NCBI GenBank assembly: GCA_964454975.1
Contig: CAYVVD010000020.1
Span: 1-55,898, forward strand
Reading direction: 5' to 3'
Source: CAYVVD01 sp964454975
Lineage (GTDB): Bacteria; Bacteroidota; Ignavibacteria; Kapaibacteriales; UBA2268
Length of the DNA: 55,898 bases
A program made the translations under genes and the position numbers. The notes below the pieces were generated by a model. It was not told where the DNA came from and made no database searches. It was given only the letters and a program-made list of their open reading frames with translations. How positions within the stretch are numbered: position 1 is the stretch's first letter; the number at the start of each line of letters is the position of its first letter. Below are positions 8,890-18,422 of the stretch, one piece after another.

Positions 8890-9591
8890 TCATCCGTGCA
8901 TATTGATGCCTTTTTCGACAAAATCCCAGTTGACCAGGTTCCACCAGGCATCAATATAGTCACCACGCTTGTTCTGGTATTTCAGGTAGTAGGCGTGTTC
9001 CCAAACGTCTATCACCATCACAGGGACTACATTAAGAGGTGTTTGCTTTTGGTGGTTCTCAGTCTGGAAAACAAGCAGTCGCTTGTCCTCCGGCCGCATT
9101 GCAAGGATTGCCCAACCGCTGCCCTCCACAGATTTCGCAGCAACGCCGAACATTTCCTTGAATTTATCAAAGCTGCCGAAGTCCTCTGTCAGCTTCTGCA
9201 TGAGCATATCACCCGGTTTGCCCCCACCATTCGGAGCCATGGATTTCCAGTAGAGCGAGTGGTAAAAATGCCCTCCGCCATGAAAAGCGGCTTTTTTTAG
9301 CCAGTGATCCAGCATTGAGTAATCACCATTATTGCGGGCTTCGGCAAGCATCTCCTCCGCTCTGTTGAGACCTCGTACATAACCGGCGTGATGTTTGTCA
9401 TGGTGCAGAGTGAGGGTTGCTTTATCAATATATGGTTCTAGTGCATCGTAATCATAAGGTAGAGGCGGTAGTTCGTGCTGTGTTATTTTTCCCGAATTAC
9501 CCTGTGCAAATATTTCTGCTGTGTTAGTTCCTATCATCGCAGCTGCGGAAAGTCCCACAGCACTTACGATAAAATCTCTTCTTTTGGACAT
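8890..9591 (-). CDS. sod: Fe/Mn-type superoxide dismutase with a Tat signal peptide
   Basis: Dismutates superoxide to peroxide and oxygen. The catalytic core has the four metal ligands: His in TLHHDKHHAGY, His in HFYHSLYW, and Asp and His in the signature DVWEHAYYLKY. The core is normal length, but about 40 residues precede it, beginning MSKRRDFIVSAVGLSAAAMIG, a twin-arginine signal with hydrophobic stretch. The enzyme is therefore predicted to be exported folded and with its metal already loaded, which is less usual for this family. It follows a small exported protein after an 11-base gap, and a strong terminator ends the unit. Fe versus Mn use is not resolved. Confidence 0.93.
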   Translation of the reverse strand: MSKRRDFIVSAVGLSAAAMIGTNTAEIFAQGNSGKITQHELPPLPYDYDALEPYIDKATLTLHHDKHHAGYVRGLNRAEEMLAEARNNGDYSMLDHWLKKAAFHGGGHFYHSLYWKSMAPNGGGKPGDMLMQKLTEDFGSFDKFKEMFGVAAKSVEGSGWAILAMRPEDKRLLVFQTENHQKQTPLNVVPVMVIDVWEHAYYLKYQNKRGDYIDAWWNLVNWDFVEKGINMHG

Positions 9592-9602
9592 AATCCCTTC
9601 AT

Positions 9603-10067
9603 TTATTCTTCAAAAAAAAATTCTGCAAGGTCGTCGAATTGGACATTTGTAACAATCCATCCCCGCACTGGTGATTTATAGAATGTGAACATCCAGCGTG
9701 TGGGCAATTTTTCCTGGTTTGCCAGGAATTTCGTCTTAAAGTAGGACTCAGTTACCGAGTCAAATTCTACAAAATCAAAACTTTTGATTTTACCGTATAA
9801 ATCAAGTGAGCGGTTTGTCTGGACAATCAGGTTCTTAAGCTCCTCTTCTTTATCGAGTATCGGACTGTTTTTAAGCAAGTTGCGGTAGGATTCAGGTACA
9901 TTCCTTTCCTGTAGTCCGTCAAAGAAATCAGACAGAATTGTTTTTACTTCGGAGGGAATCTGCTCGCTGCCGTTTTGCTGCCATCGCTCTGAGTGTGGTG
10001 GCTGATCACCCTGCGTATGAGCGAGAACAGAAAAAATCAGAAATATAAGAGGAAGCAGTTTTTTCAT
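9603..10067 (-). CDS. Small exported protein of unknown function
   Basis: A 154-residue protein with an N-terminal signal peptide (MKKLLPLIFLIFSVLAHTQG), then a short disordered stretch and an alpha/beta domain of about 110 residues ending in a strand pair around RWMFTFYKSPVRGWIVTNVQF. That pattern recalls small periplasmic NTF2-like or DUF4019-like folds, but I cannot name a family. It lies 11 bases upstream of the Tat-exported sod on the same strand, so the two are probably co-transcribed and may both act outside the cytoplasm. Confidence 0.7.
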   Translation of the reverse strand: MKKLLPLIFLIFSVLAHTQGDQPPHSERWQQNGSEQIPSEVKTILSDFFDGLQERNVPESYRNLLKNSPILDKEEELKNLIVQTNRSLDLYGKIKSFDFVEFDSVTESYFKTKFLANQEKLPTRWMFTFYKSPVRGWIVTNVQFDDLAEFFFEE

Positions 10068-10263
10068 TAATTCTCCTGTTTATTAAGAGCAATCTAAATA
10101 AATAGTCTGAAAATTCATAAAAACACAAGCTTTAGTTCTGAGTTCCCGTTCATTAGTGGGAAGAAGATGAGATGTCACTATTTCTATCTTGGAATACTTT
10201 TGATTTTAAAAGAATTTCGAGTTTACGTTAATTGGTTATAGTCTTGATTTGTATATTTTGCAA

Positions 10264-11007
10264 TTATTTCATCCCCACCTTCTTCCTAAGCGTCAGAATC
10301 TCCTTTCTCTCAAGGTGTCGGTAAGCACCTCGTTTAAGCCCGCTGGTGGATATGCCGGCGAATTCCTTTCTGTCCAGTTTCTTAACTTCGTAGCCTAATA
10401 TCTCAAATATGCGCCTCACCTCCCTGTTCTTACCTTCCCGGAGTATAAGCATTGCTTTTCTCTTGTCGTCAGGGTAAATCAGTACCTCGCAAGGTCCGGT
10501 CATGCCGTCTTCGAGCTTCACACCCTTAGATATATTTTTGGCATCTTCCAGCTTTAGCTCTTTGTTAAGGCCGACGTTATATATCCGCTCAATTTCATAT
10601 CGCGGGTGCGTTAGCCTGTGTGCCAGCTCGCCGTCATTTGTTATTAAAATAGCGCCGGTTGTGTTCCTGTCCAGTCTGCCGACAGGGAACAGGCGCATAT
10701 TCTTGCGGACAATGTCGAGTACAGTTTTCCTGCCCATATCATCAGATGCTGTTGTGATTGTGTCTTTTGGCTTGTTCAACAGAATATAGATATTCTTCTG
10801 AACAGGAGAAACAGGGTCGCCGTCGATCGTAACAAGGTCATCAGGTCTTACTTTTGTGCCAAGCTCTTTCACAGTCTTACCGTTTATTTTTACTTTACCT
10901 GCGGCGATAATTTCATCGGCCTTCCTGCGGGAAGCAATTCCCCCTTCAGCTATGTATTTATTGAGCCTTACTAATTCCTCAGCCTGTTTTGGTGTACCCT
11001 TCGCCAT
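10264..11007 (-). CDS. rluB: RsuA/RluB-family pseudouridine synthase
   Basis: Converts a specific uridine in ribosomal RNA to pseudouridine. The N-terminal S4 RNA-binding domain (residues 13-60) reads RLNKYIAEGGIASRRKADE and VKINGKTVKELG. The catalytic domain has the VGRLDRNTTGAIL motif with the nucleophilic Asp, and LREGKNREVRRIFE near the C-terminus. The 247-residue length fits RluB (23S U2605 type), with RluE/RsuA as less likely alternatives. It is divergent from the DedA gene across about 100 bases. Confidence 0.9.
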   Translation of the reverse strand: MAKGTPKQAEELVRLNKYIAEGGIASRRKADEIIAAGKVKINGKTVKELGTKVRPDDLVTIDGDPVSPVQKNIYILLNKPKDTITTASDDMGRKTVLDIVRKNMRLFPVGRLDRNTTGAILITNDGELAHRLTHPRYEIERIYNVGLNKELKLEDAKNISKGVKLEDGMTGPCEVLIYPDDKRKAMLILREGKNREVRRIFEILGYEVKKLDRKEFAGISTSGLKRGAYRHLERKEILTLRKKVGMK

Positions 11008-11116
11008 ATTAAAACCTATTCCCTGATAATTTTAAAAATACCTAAAGCATTTTCCCTAATTAGAGCGTCAATATCCTTAGATTTGAAATTAATCATAAAT
11101 CACGTTGCATGAAAAC

Positions 11117-11746
11117 ATGTTAGAATCCTTTGTTGATTTTATTTCTGGTATGCCCTGGTACTGGGTGCTGGTGCTCGGCTTTTTCCTTACATTCCTGGAG
11201 AATGTGTTCCCTCCTTCCCCATCAGATTCGGCACTTGTTTTCACCGGTACTCTTATTCACCTTGGAAATGTCAGCTTTATTAGCTTACTGCTTGCAGCAA
11301 CACTCGGCTCTACCATCGGTTTCGTAACAATGTATTACCTCGGGATTAAGTTCGACAAAACAATAATTGAGTCGGAAAAATTCAGCTTTATAAACAAAAA
11401 AACTCTCGAAAAGCCAGAGCAATGGTTTCGTAAATGGGGCTATTTTTTAATTGTTGCAAACAGGTTTCTTTCCGGTACTCGCGCTGTAATTTCTTTTTTT
11501 GCAGGCATGTCCCGCCTTTCTCTTTCCAAAACTACTATATTATCTGCAATCAGCGCTCTTGTGTGGAATTCAATATTGCTCTCGCTGGGTTGGTTTTTTG
11601 CAGATAACTGGGAGAAAGTAGTTGAATACATGAAGTTATACGGAACCATACTTACACCGGTTATCGTAGCACTGGTGCTCGGTGCGGGTATATACTTCTG
11701 GCTCAAAAACAAAAAAATAACACCGGACAGCGACTCCGACGTCTGA
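11117..11746 (+). CDS. DedA-family (VTT domain) inner-membrane protein
   Basis: A 209-residue polytopic membrane protein of the DedA/SNARE-associated family; bacterial members move undecaprenyl phosphate or phospholipid and support membrane homeostasis. Features are the re-entrant FLENVFPPSPSD segment with its conserved Glu and Pro residues, the TLGSTIGFVTMYYLG helix, and the second signature FLSGTRAVISFFAGM with the conserved Arg and Gly. Four to five hydrophobic stretches are visible. ATG 11117 is preferred; the frame opens at a TTG at 11105. It is divergent from rluB, and no partner gene is obvious. Confidence 0.88.
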   Translation: MLESFVDFISGMPWYWVLVLGFFLTFLENVFPPSPSDSALVFTGTLIHLGNVSFISLLLAATLGSTIGFVTMYYLGIKFDKTIIESEKFSFINKKTLEKPEQWFRKWGYFLIVANRFLSGTRAVISFFAGMSRLSLSKTTILSAISALVWNSILLSLGWFFADNWEKVVEYMKLYGTILTPVIVALVLGAGIYFWLKNKKITPDSDSDV

Positions 11747-12108
11747 CATAGTTGTGCTGATTTTCTCCTTATCAACCGTCAATATCTTCATTTCAGAAAC
11801 TCAATTGACAAGAATAATTTAATTCAATTACCCAAATAATGAAAGAATGAAAAGTAACTTACAGGAAATTAATATGTTAGGTTTACTTAAATATTAAAGT
11901 ATAATTAATTAACTTTAATAATTGAGATGAATTGATTCAGGGTTGATATAGATTGTTTCAAAGACCAAATGTTACGAGAACTAATTTTCTGATATACTAA
12001 AGGAAAACAATTTCCCTGACCGGATTGCTTTGAATATTGCTGGGTTCCAACTCATCTATAATAATTGAAAAACACATTTAATTTTATTTCAACCGAAAGG
12101 AGCACCCA
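11747..12108. other. AT-rich intergenic region before the large S74 protein
   Basis: This gap of about 360 bases contains no supported ORF, RNA or terminator hairpin. It is strongly AT-rich and ends in a good AAAGGAG ribosome site (about 12095-12101) for the next gene, so it presumably holds its promoter. Confidence 0.5.
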
Positions 12109-15100
12109 ATGGGACGAATATCTCTAACTATTATATTTATTATGTTATTCACACTAATAAATATAAAAACCAACTTAGCATACGTACCGGAAATTATCAA
12201 TTACCAGGCTCGCCTGATTGATTCTGATGGCAAACCCTTGACAACATCAATAGACATCACCTTTGATATATTCGAATCGGAAGTCGGCGGAACACCTGTA
12301 TGGACAGAAACACACAACCTTACTCCAGAAGAAGGCTATGTAAATTCCTATCTTGGGACGATTAACCCTTTATCTTTACCTTTCGATAAGCAATATTGGC
12401 TTATGGTGACTATAAATGGCGAAACACACTACGATCGTACACCACTTACCTCATCGCCACATGCCCTCTTTTCACGGGATGCATTTCATGCAGACAGCGC
12501 TGACCTTGCTATGGATGTTCAAGATGGAATAATTACAATCGAAAAAATTGCCGATAAGGCGATAAATGCTACAAAAATGAATGCAGAAGGTATCCAGGAA
12601 GGATATATTCTTAAAAGCGACGGCTTTGGTGGGGTGGTTTGGACAGATGATATATTCGGGCTGCCGTTTATCGAGACATACAGCGAAGATGCAAATGTCT
12701 TTAGCATTACTAATTACGGTGAAGGAGATAATCTGATTATGAATACGCATGGCACAGGCTCAGCTGGTAGATTCAGAGGGCTTAACCCAAATTCGAACTC
12801 ACCAACATTATACACATCATCAGCATCAACAAGTATTGGAGCCTACGCATTTTATGCAGAACGCAATGCACCGGCCGGTGGTTATACAGCATACATACGT
12901 GCCAATCGCTCAACAGGAAGCGGTCTTCTGGTTGAGAACAATACATCCTATCCTACAAGCTGGAAACAGGGCGACCTTGACCCGGACAATGAACTTGACG
13001 CGGCTCTTGTTGTCAGGAATCTTTCAAACGACCCCGATAAGTTAGCCATAAAGACCTATGGCGATATTATGATAAACTCATCGCTTTATGCAAACCAGAT
13101 TTTTATTGAAAGCCAGATAATCCTGGGCGACCCAAATGGTAACTTCATAACATTGCAACCGCCTGCACAACCGGGCGGTGCTACTGTTTTTGACGGCAAT
13201 ATTAATATCAACGGGAATCTGAATGTTGCCGGCACATCGAATTTTGAACAGGATGTTATGTATGGAGGAAAACTAAAATTCAGCACGGGTATTGGTGCAA
13301 CGTTGGGCATTGCCCCTAATAACCAACTTGAAGTTGATATTCCTCTACTTGTTAATGGGAATGTAAGCTCCCCGCAATCGCCAACACAGGACAACCACCT
13401 TACAAATCGTAGGTTTGTATTTGAATTTTGCGATTCATTAAGAGACGATTTTTCAGATTCAATTGGTATATTTAAAATAGAACTGGATAAAAGAGTTGAT
13501 TCGCTTGATGACAATTTTAAAGAATTTACCTCTGATTATGTTGATTTCAGCAGCTGGACTATTGAACGGCTTTACACCGATAGCGCAGCAAGTGCTGCTG
13601 CTGATTCAATTTTAAATGCAGCTCTTAATAATGAAAAACAGGAACGAACGGACTCCATAAACTCTCTTAAAGCCGGAGTTGATGCTTACCAAAGGGAGCA
13701 GGATTCAATCATAAAAGCTCTCGGTGACAGCCTTAAGAAAACAGATTTTGAGCTTGACAAAGAAATTGATTCTCTAAAAACTAACTACAATACTATTACA
13801 ATCAAGATTGACTCTATCAATACTGATATTGTTGATTTATATGACCTAAATAATACTGTGATTTTTAGCCTGGATAGCCTAAGGTCCAAAGATTCCTCAT
13901 TGATATTTTTCATTGATGCTGAAGAGGATGCAAGAAAAGCTGCCGATTCTCTTCTTCAAGCAGCATTACAGAATGAAATAAATTCACGTGACTCTTCGGA
14001 CAAGGCCTTGCAGGATTCAATAAAAGCCGAAGAAGACAGACGTTATGAAGAAGACCGTAAGTATGATTCTACAATGAGGGCATTAAATGATGCTATGCGT
14101 GAAGATATTAGAAAAGATTTGCAAAGGGCCGAACAGGAATGGGTCAATAACTATATTAATGACCTTGATAGAAGAATCACTGCAAATCTAAAACGAAATG
14201 ATTCTCTGAAGCAGGCTCTCGGTGAAGAAGAATTTTACAGGAGGCTTGGTGACGGGACGCTGTTGGATTCTCTAAATTCTGAAAAACAACAAAGAACTTC
14301 CGGCGACAGTTTAATATTTGTAGCGGTTAACGATGCGAGTAATGTAAGATTAATAGCAGACAGCGTACTGCAAATTAAAATTGATGCCGAAGAAACTGCG
14401 AGAAAGTCAGCAGACAGCGCACTTCAGCAAAGTCTGCAGGATTTCCTTGATAATCCTGATTTTGGTTCAGAGGATATATTATCTGACGGGAACCTGGACA
14501 TTGGGGGGAATGGTACATTCGGAGGAATACTTGAAGTTCCTGTTTTACGGCTTGACTCCCTGAATGACGACGGCAGGGAACTTGATGTTGGTGGCGACGT
14601 TATAATCAACAGCAGGGCATTTATTGGTGAAGTACGTGTTGATGTTGTTTCTCCATATCTCGACCCGTCAAATAGAATCGAAGTTAATGGCGATATAAAG
14701 CAAAACGGGAATATTTCTACAGAAGGGCTTGAAGCGAGCGACAGCTCCAGTTTCCAGTCCTCATTATGGGTTGGGGGCAGTTTGCATGTTGACGGTGGAA
14801 TACACAATAACGGGCCATTCTCAACACCAAGCATTATTACAGATTCACTTAACGGCGACGGAACTCCCCTCATACTGCCAGCCCCCCTGATACTTAAGAA
14901 CAACCTCAATTTTGGCAACATTGCCGATATTCGCGGCCCCGGAGGCCCATATAATATAAACTTGTATAACGGCACTTTATTTATTGGCGGGTTCCTTGAT
15001 GTTAACGGCAATGCACAAGTTTCTAATTTCCTTGAAGTGCTGGGACAACTGGCGACACCTCAACTCAGTGTTGACCAGATTTTCCCAAATGCAGGAGGTC

Positions 15101-16299
15101 AAGTATACATACAGAGCTCAAGTACAGTGAACGGTGACTTACAGGTTAATGGCGATCTGTCCGCTAATGGACTCAACTTTGGCGACGAGGGCTTATTGAT
15201 TGGTGGTGCTGTCGGAAATGGAACTACTCAAAATCCAGGCGGTGGTACAAGAATGCACTGGTATCCCAAAAAGGCTGCATTCCGCGCAGGCAGGGTGTTT
15301 GGAACTGAATGGAACGATGGCAATATTGGTGATTACTCCTTTGCAACAGGCAATGCAACAAAAGCAGGAGGCGAGCATTCTGTAGCGATGGGCCGGGCTT
15401 CAAATGCAAGTGGGCATAACTCCACTTCCCTCGGGTATTTAACTACTGCAAGCGGCAGCTTTTCAACTGCAATGGGATACGAGACAACGGCAAGCGGGAT
15501 TTACTCTACGTCAATTGGCCACCAGTCTGTGGCAAACGGTATCTATTCAACAGCAATTGGAGCATCCTGCACAGTTTCTGGGACTTCCTCATTTGCGGCA
15601 GGAGTTCAGAACCTTGCGAGTGCGAATACGACAATTGCCATTGGTTATGGCAATACTGCAAGCGGCAATTACTCAACCGCGCTTGGTACATTCGTTTCTA
15701 CTGACGGATACAATGGTGCATTTTCGATTGGGGATGCATCATCTACAATTGGAACATTTAACAATGCAGCTAACAGGATGATGATGCGCTTTGATAATGG
15801 ATATGTCCTCTACACCGAGTCAGATACATCTACAGGTGTCTGGATGGGGAATGGCGACAATGCCTGGAATTCACTTTCTGACGAAAGGAAGAAGGAAAAC
15901 ATCCTCCTTGCAGATGGAGAATATTTTCTCGACGGGCTTTCCAAATTGCGGCTTGGCTCATGGAATTACATTAGCCAGCCGGATTCACGCCGTCACTATG
16001 GCCCAATGGCACAGGAGATATTCAAATATTTCGGCAAAGATGAATTCGGAGCAATCGGCTGCGATACACTGCTCAACACAGCCGACATGGACGGGATTAT
16101 GATGATTTGTCTCCAGGCGCTTGAGAAACGGACAAAAATTATTGATAAACTACATAATGAAATGGATGAATTAAAAACGCAATTTTTTGAATTGAAATCG
16201 CAGAATGAAGAACTTCATACTTTGAAAAAAGATATGGCTGAAATGAAAAAAGCGCTCTTGAAGATAATGCAAAAGGAGGAAATCAGTTCTTTGGAATAG
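12109..16299 (+). CDS. Giant exported tail-fibre-like protein with YadA-like head repeats and a peptidase S74 autoprocessing domain
   Basis: A 1396-residue protein with a signal peptide (residues 1-25). An N-terminal domain beginning INYQARLIDSDGKPL is common on exported proteins of this lineage. A beta-rich region follows, then a long coiled coil (about 440-780) rich in repeated Asp-Ser/Asp-Asp-Ser units. A second beta region precedes a YadA-like head block (about 1075-1215) of repeats like GYLTTASGSFSTAMG. The C-terminal S74 intramolecular chaperone starts around residue 1250 with LSDERKKEN: Ser1257 and Lys1262 match the Ser-x4-Lys dyad of endosialidase-type tail fibres, so self-cleavage next to Ser1257 is predicted. 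A short helical coil ends it. It probably forms a trimeric fibre; cell-surface location is inferred. Confidence 0.88.
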   Translation: MGRISLTIIFIMLFTLINIKTNLAYVPEIINYQARLIDSDGKPLTTSIDITFDIFESEVGGTPVWTETHNLTPEEGYVNSYLGTINPLSLPFDKQYWLMVTINGETHYDRTPLTSSPHALFSRDAFHADSADLAMDVQDGIITIEKIADKAINATKMNAEGIQEGYILKSDGFGGVVWTDDIFGLPFIETYSEDANVFSITNYGEGDNLIMNTHGTGSAGRFRGLNPNSNSPTLYTSSASTSIGAYAFYAERNAPAGGYTAYIRANRSTGSGLLVENNTSYPTSWKQGDLDPDNELDAALVVRNLSNDPDKLAIKTYGDIMINSSLYANQIFIESQIILGDPNGNFITLQPPAQPGGATVFDGNININGNLNVAGTSNFEQDVMYGGKLKFSTGIGATLGIAPNNQLEVDIPLLVNGNVSSPQSPTQDNHLTNRRFVFEFCDSLRDDFSDSIGIFKIELDKRVDSLDDNFKEFTSDYVDFSSWTIERLYTDSAASAAADSILNAALNNEKQERTDSINSLKAGVDAYQREQDSIIKALGDSLKKTDFELDKEIDSLKTNYNTITIKIDSINTDIVDLYDLNNTVIFSLDSLRSKDSSLIFFIDAEEDARKAADSLLQAALQNEINSRDSSDKALQDSIKAEEDRRYEEDRKYDSTMRALNDAMREDIRKDLQRAEQEWVNNYINDLDRRITANLKRNDSLKQALGEEEFYRRLGDGTLLDSLNSEKQQRTSGDSLIFVAVNDASNVRLIADSVLQIKIDAEETARKSADSALQQSLQDFLDNPDFGSEDILSDGNLDIGGNGTFGGILEVPVLRLDSLNDDGRELDVGGDVIINSRAFIGEVRVDVVSPYLDPSNRIEVNGDIKQNGNISTEGLEASDSSSFQSSLWVGGSLHVDGGIHNNGPFSTPSIITDSLNGDGTPLILPAPLILKNNLNFGNIADIRGPGGPYNINLYNGTLFIGGFLDVNGNAQVSNFLEVLGQLATPQLSVDQIFPNAGGQVYIQSSSTVNGDLQVNGDLSANGLNFGDEGLLIGGAVGNGTTQNPGGGTRMHWYPKKAAFRAGRVFGTEWNDGNIGDYSFATGNATKAGGEHSVAMGRASNASGHNSTSLGYLTTASGSFSTAMGYETTASGIYSTSIGHQSVANGIYSTAIGASCTVSGTSSFAAGVQNLASANTTIAIGYGNTASGNYSTALGTFVSTDGYNGAFSIGDASSTIGTFNNAANRMMMRFDNGYVLYTESDTSTGVWMGNGDNAWNSLSDERKKENILLADGEYFLDGLSKLRLGSWNYISQPDSRRHYGPMAQEIFKYFGKDEFGAIGCDTLLNTADMDGIMMICLQALEKRTKIIDKLHNEMDELKTQFFELKSQNEELHTLKKDMAEMKKALLKIMQKEEISSLE

Positions 16300-16347
16300 T
16301 TAATGATTATTAACTGTTACATACTCAAAAATGAGCCAATATTAATA

Positions 16348-17088
16348 TCAATACCTCTCCAGCGTGAAGCTTTCGCCGAGGTACTTGCTTCTTACTTCCG
16401 GGTTCTGCGCAATTTCATCCGCAGTGCCGGAAGTGAATATACTACCGTCTATCAGGATATATGCACGGTCGGTAATGGAAAGAGTCTCGTGAACGTTGTG
16501 GTCTGTAATCAGTATGCCAATGCCTTCGTCTTTTAGCTGGCGAACGAGCTTCATGATGTCCTCGACGGCAATCGGGTCAATCCCTGCGAAAGGCTCGTCG
16601 AGAAGTATAAACTTGGGATTTGAAGCAAGTGTACGTGCTATCTCGCACCTGCGGCGTTCGCCTCCGGAAAGCATATAACCGCTGCTCTTGCGAACATGTC
16701 CGAGGCCAAAAAGTTCTATCAACTCTTCAAGCCTTCGCTTACGTTCCTTAAGTGGTATTCTCTGCAATTGCAATACAGCACGGATGTTATTCTCAACAGA
16801 CATCTTGCGGAAAATTGATGCTTCCTGCGGCAGATAGCTTATTCCAAGCCGGGAGCGGCGGTACATTGCCTTTGGCGTAATGTCCTTTTTATCGAGGGAT
16901 ACCTTTCCCTGGTTAGGGCGTATCATGCCGACAATCATATAGAAAGTTGTGGTTTTGCCGGCGCCGTTCGGCCCGAGCAGCCCGACAACTTCCCCCTGGT
17001 TCACTTCCAGCGATACACCCCGCACAACAGTACGTTTGCCATACTTTTTCACAAGGCTTTCAGCCTTTAATACGCTTTTTTCTATCAT
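16348..17088 (-). CDS. lptB: Lipopolysaccharide export ABC transporter ATP-binding protein
   Basis: LptB powers extraction of lipopolysaccharide from the inner membrane by LptFG. The 246-residue ATPase has Walker A GPNGAGKTTTFYM, the Q-loop context ISYLPQEASIF, the signature LSGGERRRCEIART, Walker B FILLDEPFAGIDP and the switch His in TDHNVHE. These LptB-typical sequences separate it from branched-chain amino-acid ATPases. It starts one base after the upstream HtrA stop codon, so they form a two-gene unit concerned with the envelope. No lptFG or lptC is in the window; an LptE-type lipoprotein is encoded separately at about 29.7 kb. Confidence 0.93.
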   Translation of the reverse strand: MIEKSVLKAESLVKKYGKRTVVRGVSLEVNQGEVVGLLGPNGAGKTTTFYMIVGMIRPNQGKVSLDKKDITPKAMYRRSRLGISYLPQEASIFRKMSVENNIRAVLQLQRIPLKERKRRLEELIELFGLGHVRKSSGYMLSGGERRRCEIARTLASNPKFILLDEPFAGIDPIAVEDIMKLVRQLKDEGIGILITDHNVHETLSITDRAYILIDGSIFTSGTADEIAQNPEVRSKYLGESFTLERY

Positions 17089-17089
17089 T

Positions 17090-18325
17090 CTATCTTGGAC
17101 TCAGCTTTACAGAAGCATTCGCCTTTTTGCCATCGCGCAAAATAAGAAAATTAAGCTTCTGCCCTGCAATACCATCATTAACTATTATGTAGTAATCTTC
17201 TGTACGGTGGATTGGTTCGCCATCAATTTCGAGTATTATATCACCGGGTTCAAGCCCTGCTTTCTCGGCAGGCGATTTCCGTAGTATCCCCCTGATTACA
17301 ACTCCTTCGTCGAGGTCTGTACCGAGGTAATCGGCGAGTTCCTTATCAAGCTCGACTACTTCAATGCCCACATAAAAATTCCTGTCAATTTTATTATTCT
17401 GTTTGAGAACATCAACAACCTGTTTCACCCTGTTAATCGGGATAGAAAAACCTATTCCAATGCTTCCTGCACCCCGCCCGGACTGCGCAGTTGAGAAAAT
17501 CACCGTGTTCATACCAATAACCTCGCCATTTGCATTTAAAAGCGGCCCGCCGGAATTTCCCGAACTGATTGCAGCATCAGTCTGAATCATACCCCTGTAA
17601 ACCCGGCTACGGTTGTTTTCCTCGTGCATAAAATTGACATCTGTATTTGATACCACGCCGACTGTAACAGTTGGCTTTGCATTTATATCAAACAACCCGA
17701 AAGGATTGCCGAAAGCAATTGTCCATTCGCCTACAATCAGGTTGTCCGAATTGCCGAGTTTCAGGTAAGGAAGGTTCTCTCCGTCTATTTTCAATAAAGC
17801 AACATCAGTCACATAATCCGAGCCAATGATCCTTGCATCATATTTCTTGCCGTCAGTCATAGTAATAATTACTTTCGATGCATTCCCTGCTACATGGTGG
17901 TTAGTAAGGATATACCCGTCAGGCGAGATGATAAAGCCAGAGCCAAGCCCCTGAACCTGGTATTCACGAGTCCTTGTACGGTTCCTGTCGCCAAAAAAAC
18001 GGCGAAAAAAGGGGTCGTCAAAAAATGAATCGAACGGGTCGCGGTAGGCTACCTTTACAACTTCGGTAACATTGATTCCTACAATTGCCGGTGAGGCCAT
18101 CCTTACTGTTTCCGTAATAGCATTTTGCCTCGAAACTCCAATCTCGAGGTTTCTTTCTTCCACCCTGGTGCTTTGCGTTGTTTCATCAGCAATCTCTTTT
18201 ACAGTCTTTGAATGTGCAAGATCACCATTCCCCCCGTGTTGCAGATCTTCAGACTCGCTGTTAAGCTCGCATCCATTCAGCAAAATCATGAGTATCAGTA
18301 ACCCGGACTTTAAATACATGTTCAT
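17090..18325 (-). CDS. HtrA/DegP-type trypsin-like serine protease, lipoprotein, with one PDZ domain
   Basis: A periplasmic quality-control protease of 411 residues. The N-terminus has a lipobox (LLILMILLNGC), so it is probably membrane-anchored through a lipidated Cys. The catalytic triad is visible: His in LTNHHVAG, Asp in TDVALLKID and Ser in SSGNSGGPLL. A single PDZ domain covers about residues 310-405 (GVVIRGILRKSPAEKAGLEPGD split over the strand and carboxylate-binding loop). One PDZ suggests a DegS-like or short HtrA architecture rather than DegP with two. It is directly upstream of lptB with a one-base gap. Divergent priA starts 97 bases away. Confidence 0.93.
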   Translation of the reverse strand: MNMYLKSGLLILMILLNGCELNSESEDLQHGGNGDLAHSKTVKEIADETTQSTRVEERNLEIGVSRQNAITETVRMASPAIVGINVTEVVKVAYRDPFDSFFDDPFFRRFFGDRNRTRTREYQVQGLGSGFIISPDGYILTNHHVAGNASKVIITMTDGKKYDARIIGSDYVTDVALLKIDGENLPYLKLGNSDNLIVGEWTIAFGNPFGLFDINAKPTVTVGVVSNTDVNFMHEENNRSRVYRGMIQTDAAISSGNSGGPLLNANGEVIGMNTVIFSTAQSGRGAGSIGIGFSIPINRVKQVVDVLKQNNKIDRNFYVGIEVVELDKELADYLGTDLDEGVVIRGILRKSPAEKAGLEPGDIILEIDGEPIHRTEDYYIIVNDGIAGQKLNFLILRDGKKANASVKLSPR

Positions 18326-18422
18326 AAGATTCCCACCAATTTTTCTTCTAAACTCAATTTCTTATTGTTGGTTTAAAACGAATGAATTATAATGATTGTT
18401 TCAAATTGACAGCGAATAACAT

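Noticed and set aside
12472..15011. Long antisense open frames across the S74 protein gene
   Set aside because: They overlap a gene with clear domains from end to end and show no family features; they are shadows of its codon usage.
15330..15760. Tandem repeats that could suggest a CRISPR array or DNA satellite
   Set aside because: The repetition is at protein level (YadA-like head motifs of about 14 residues); the DNA units diverge and lie inside a continuous coding frame.
16301..16318. Inverted repeat AGTTAAT/ATTAACT after the S74 protein gene
   Set aside because: A seven-base AT-rich stem with no T tract; not convincing as a terminator.
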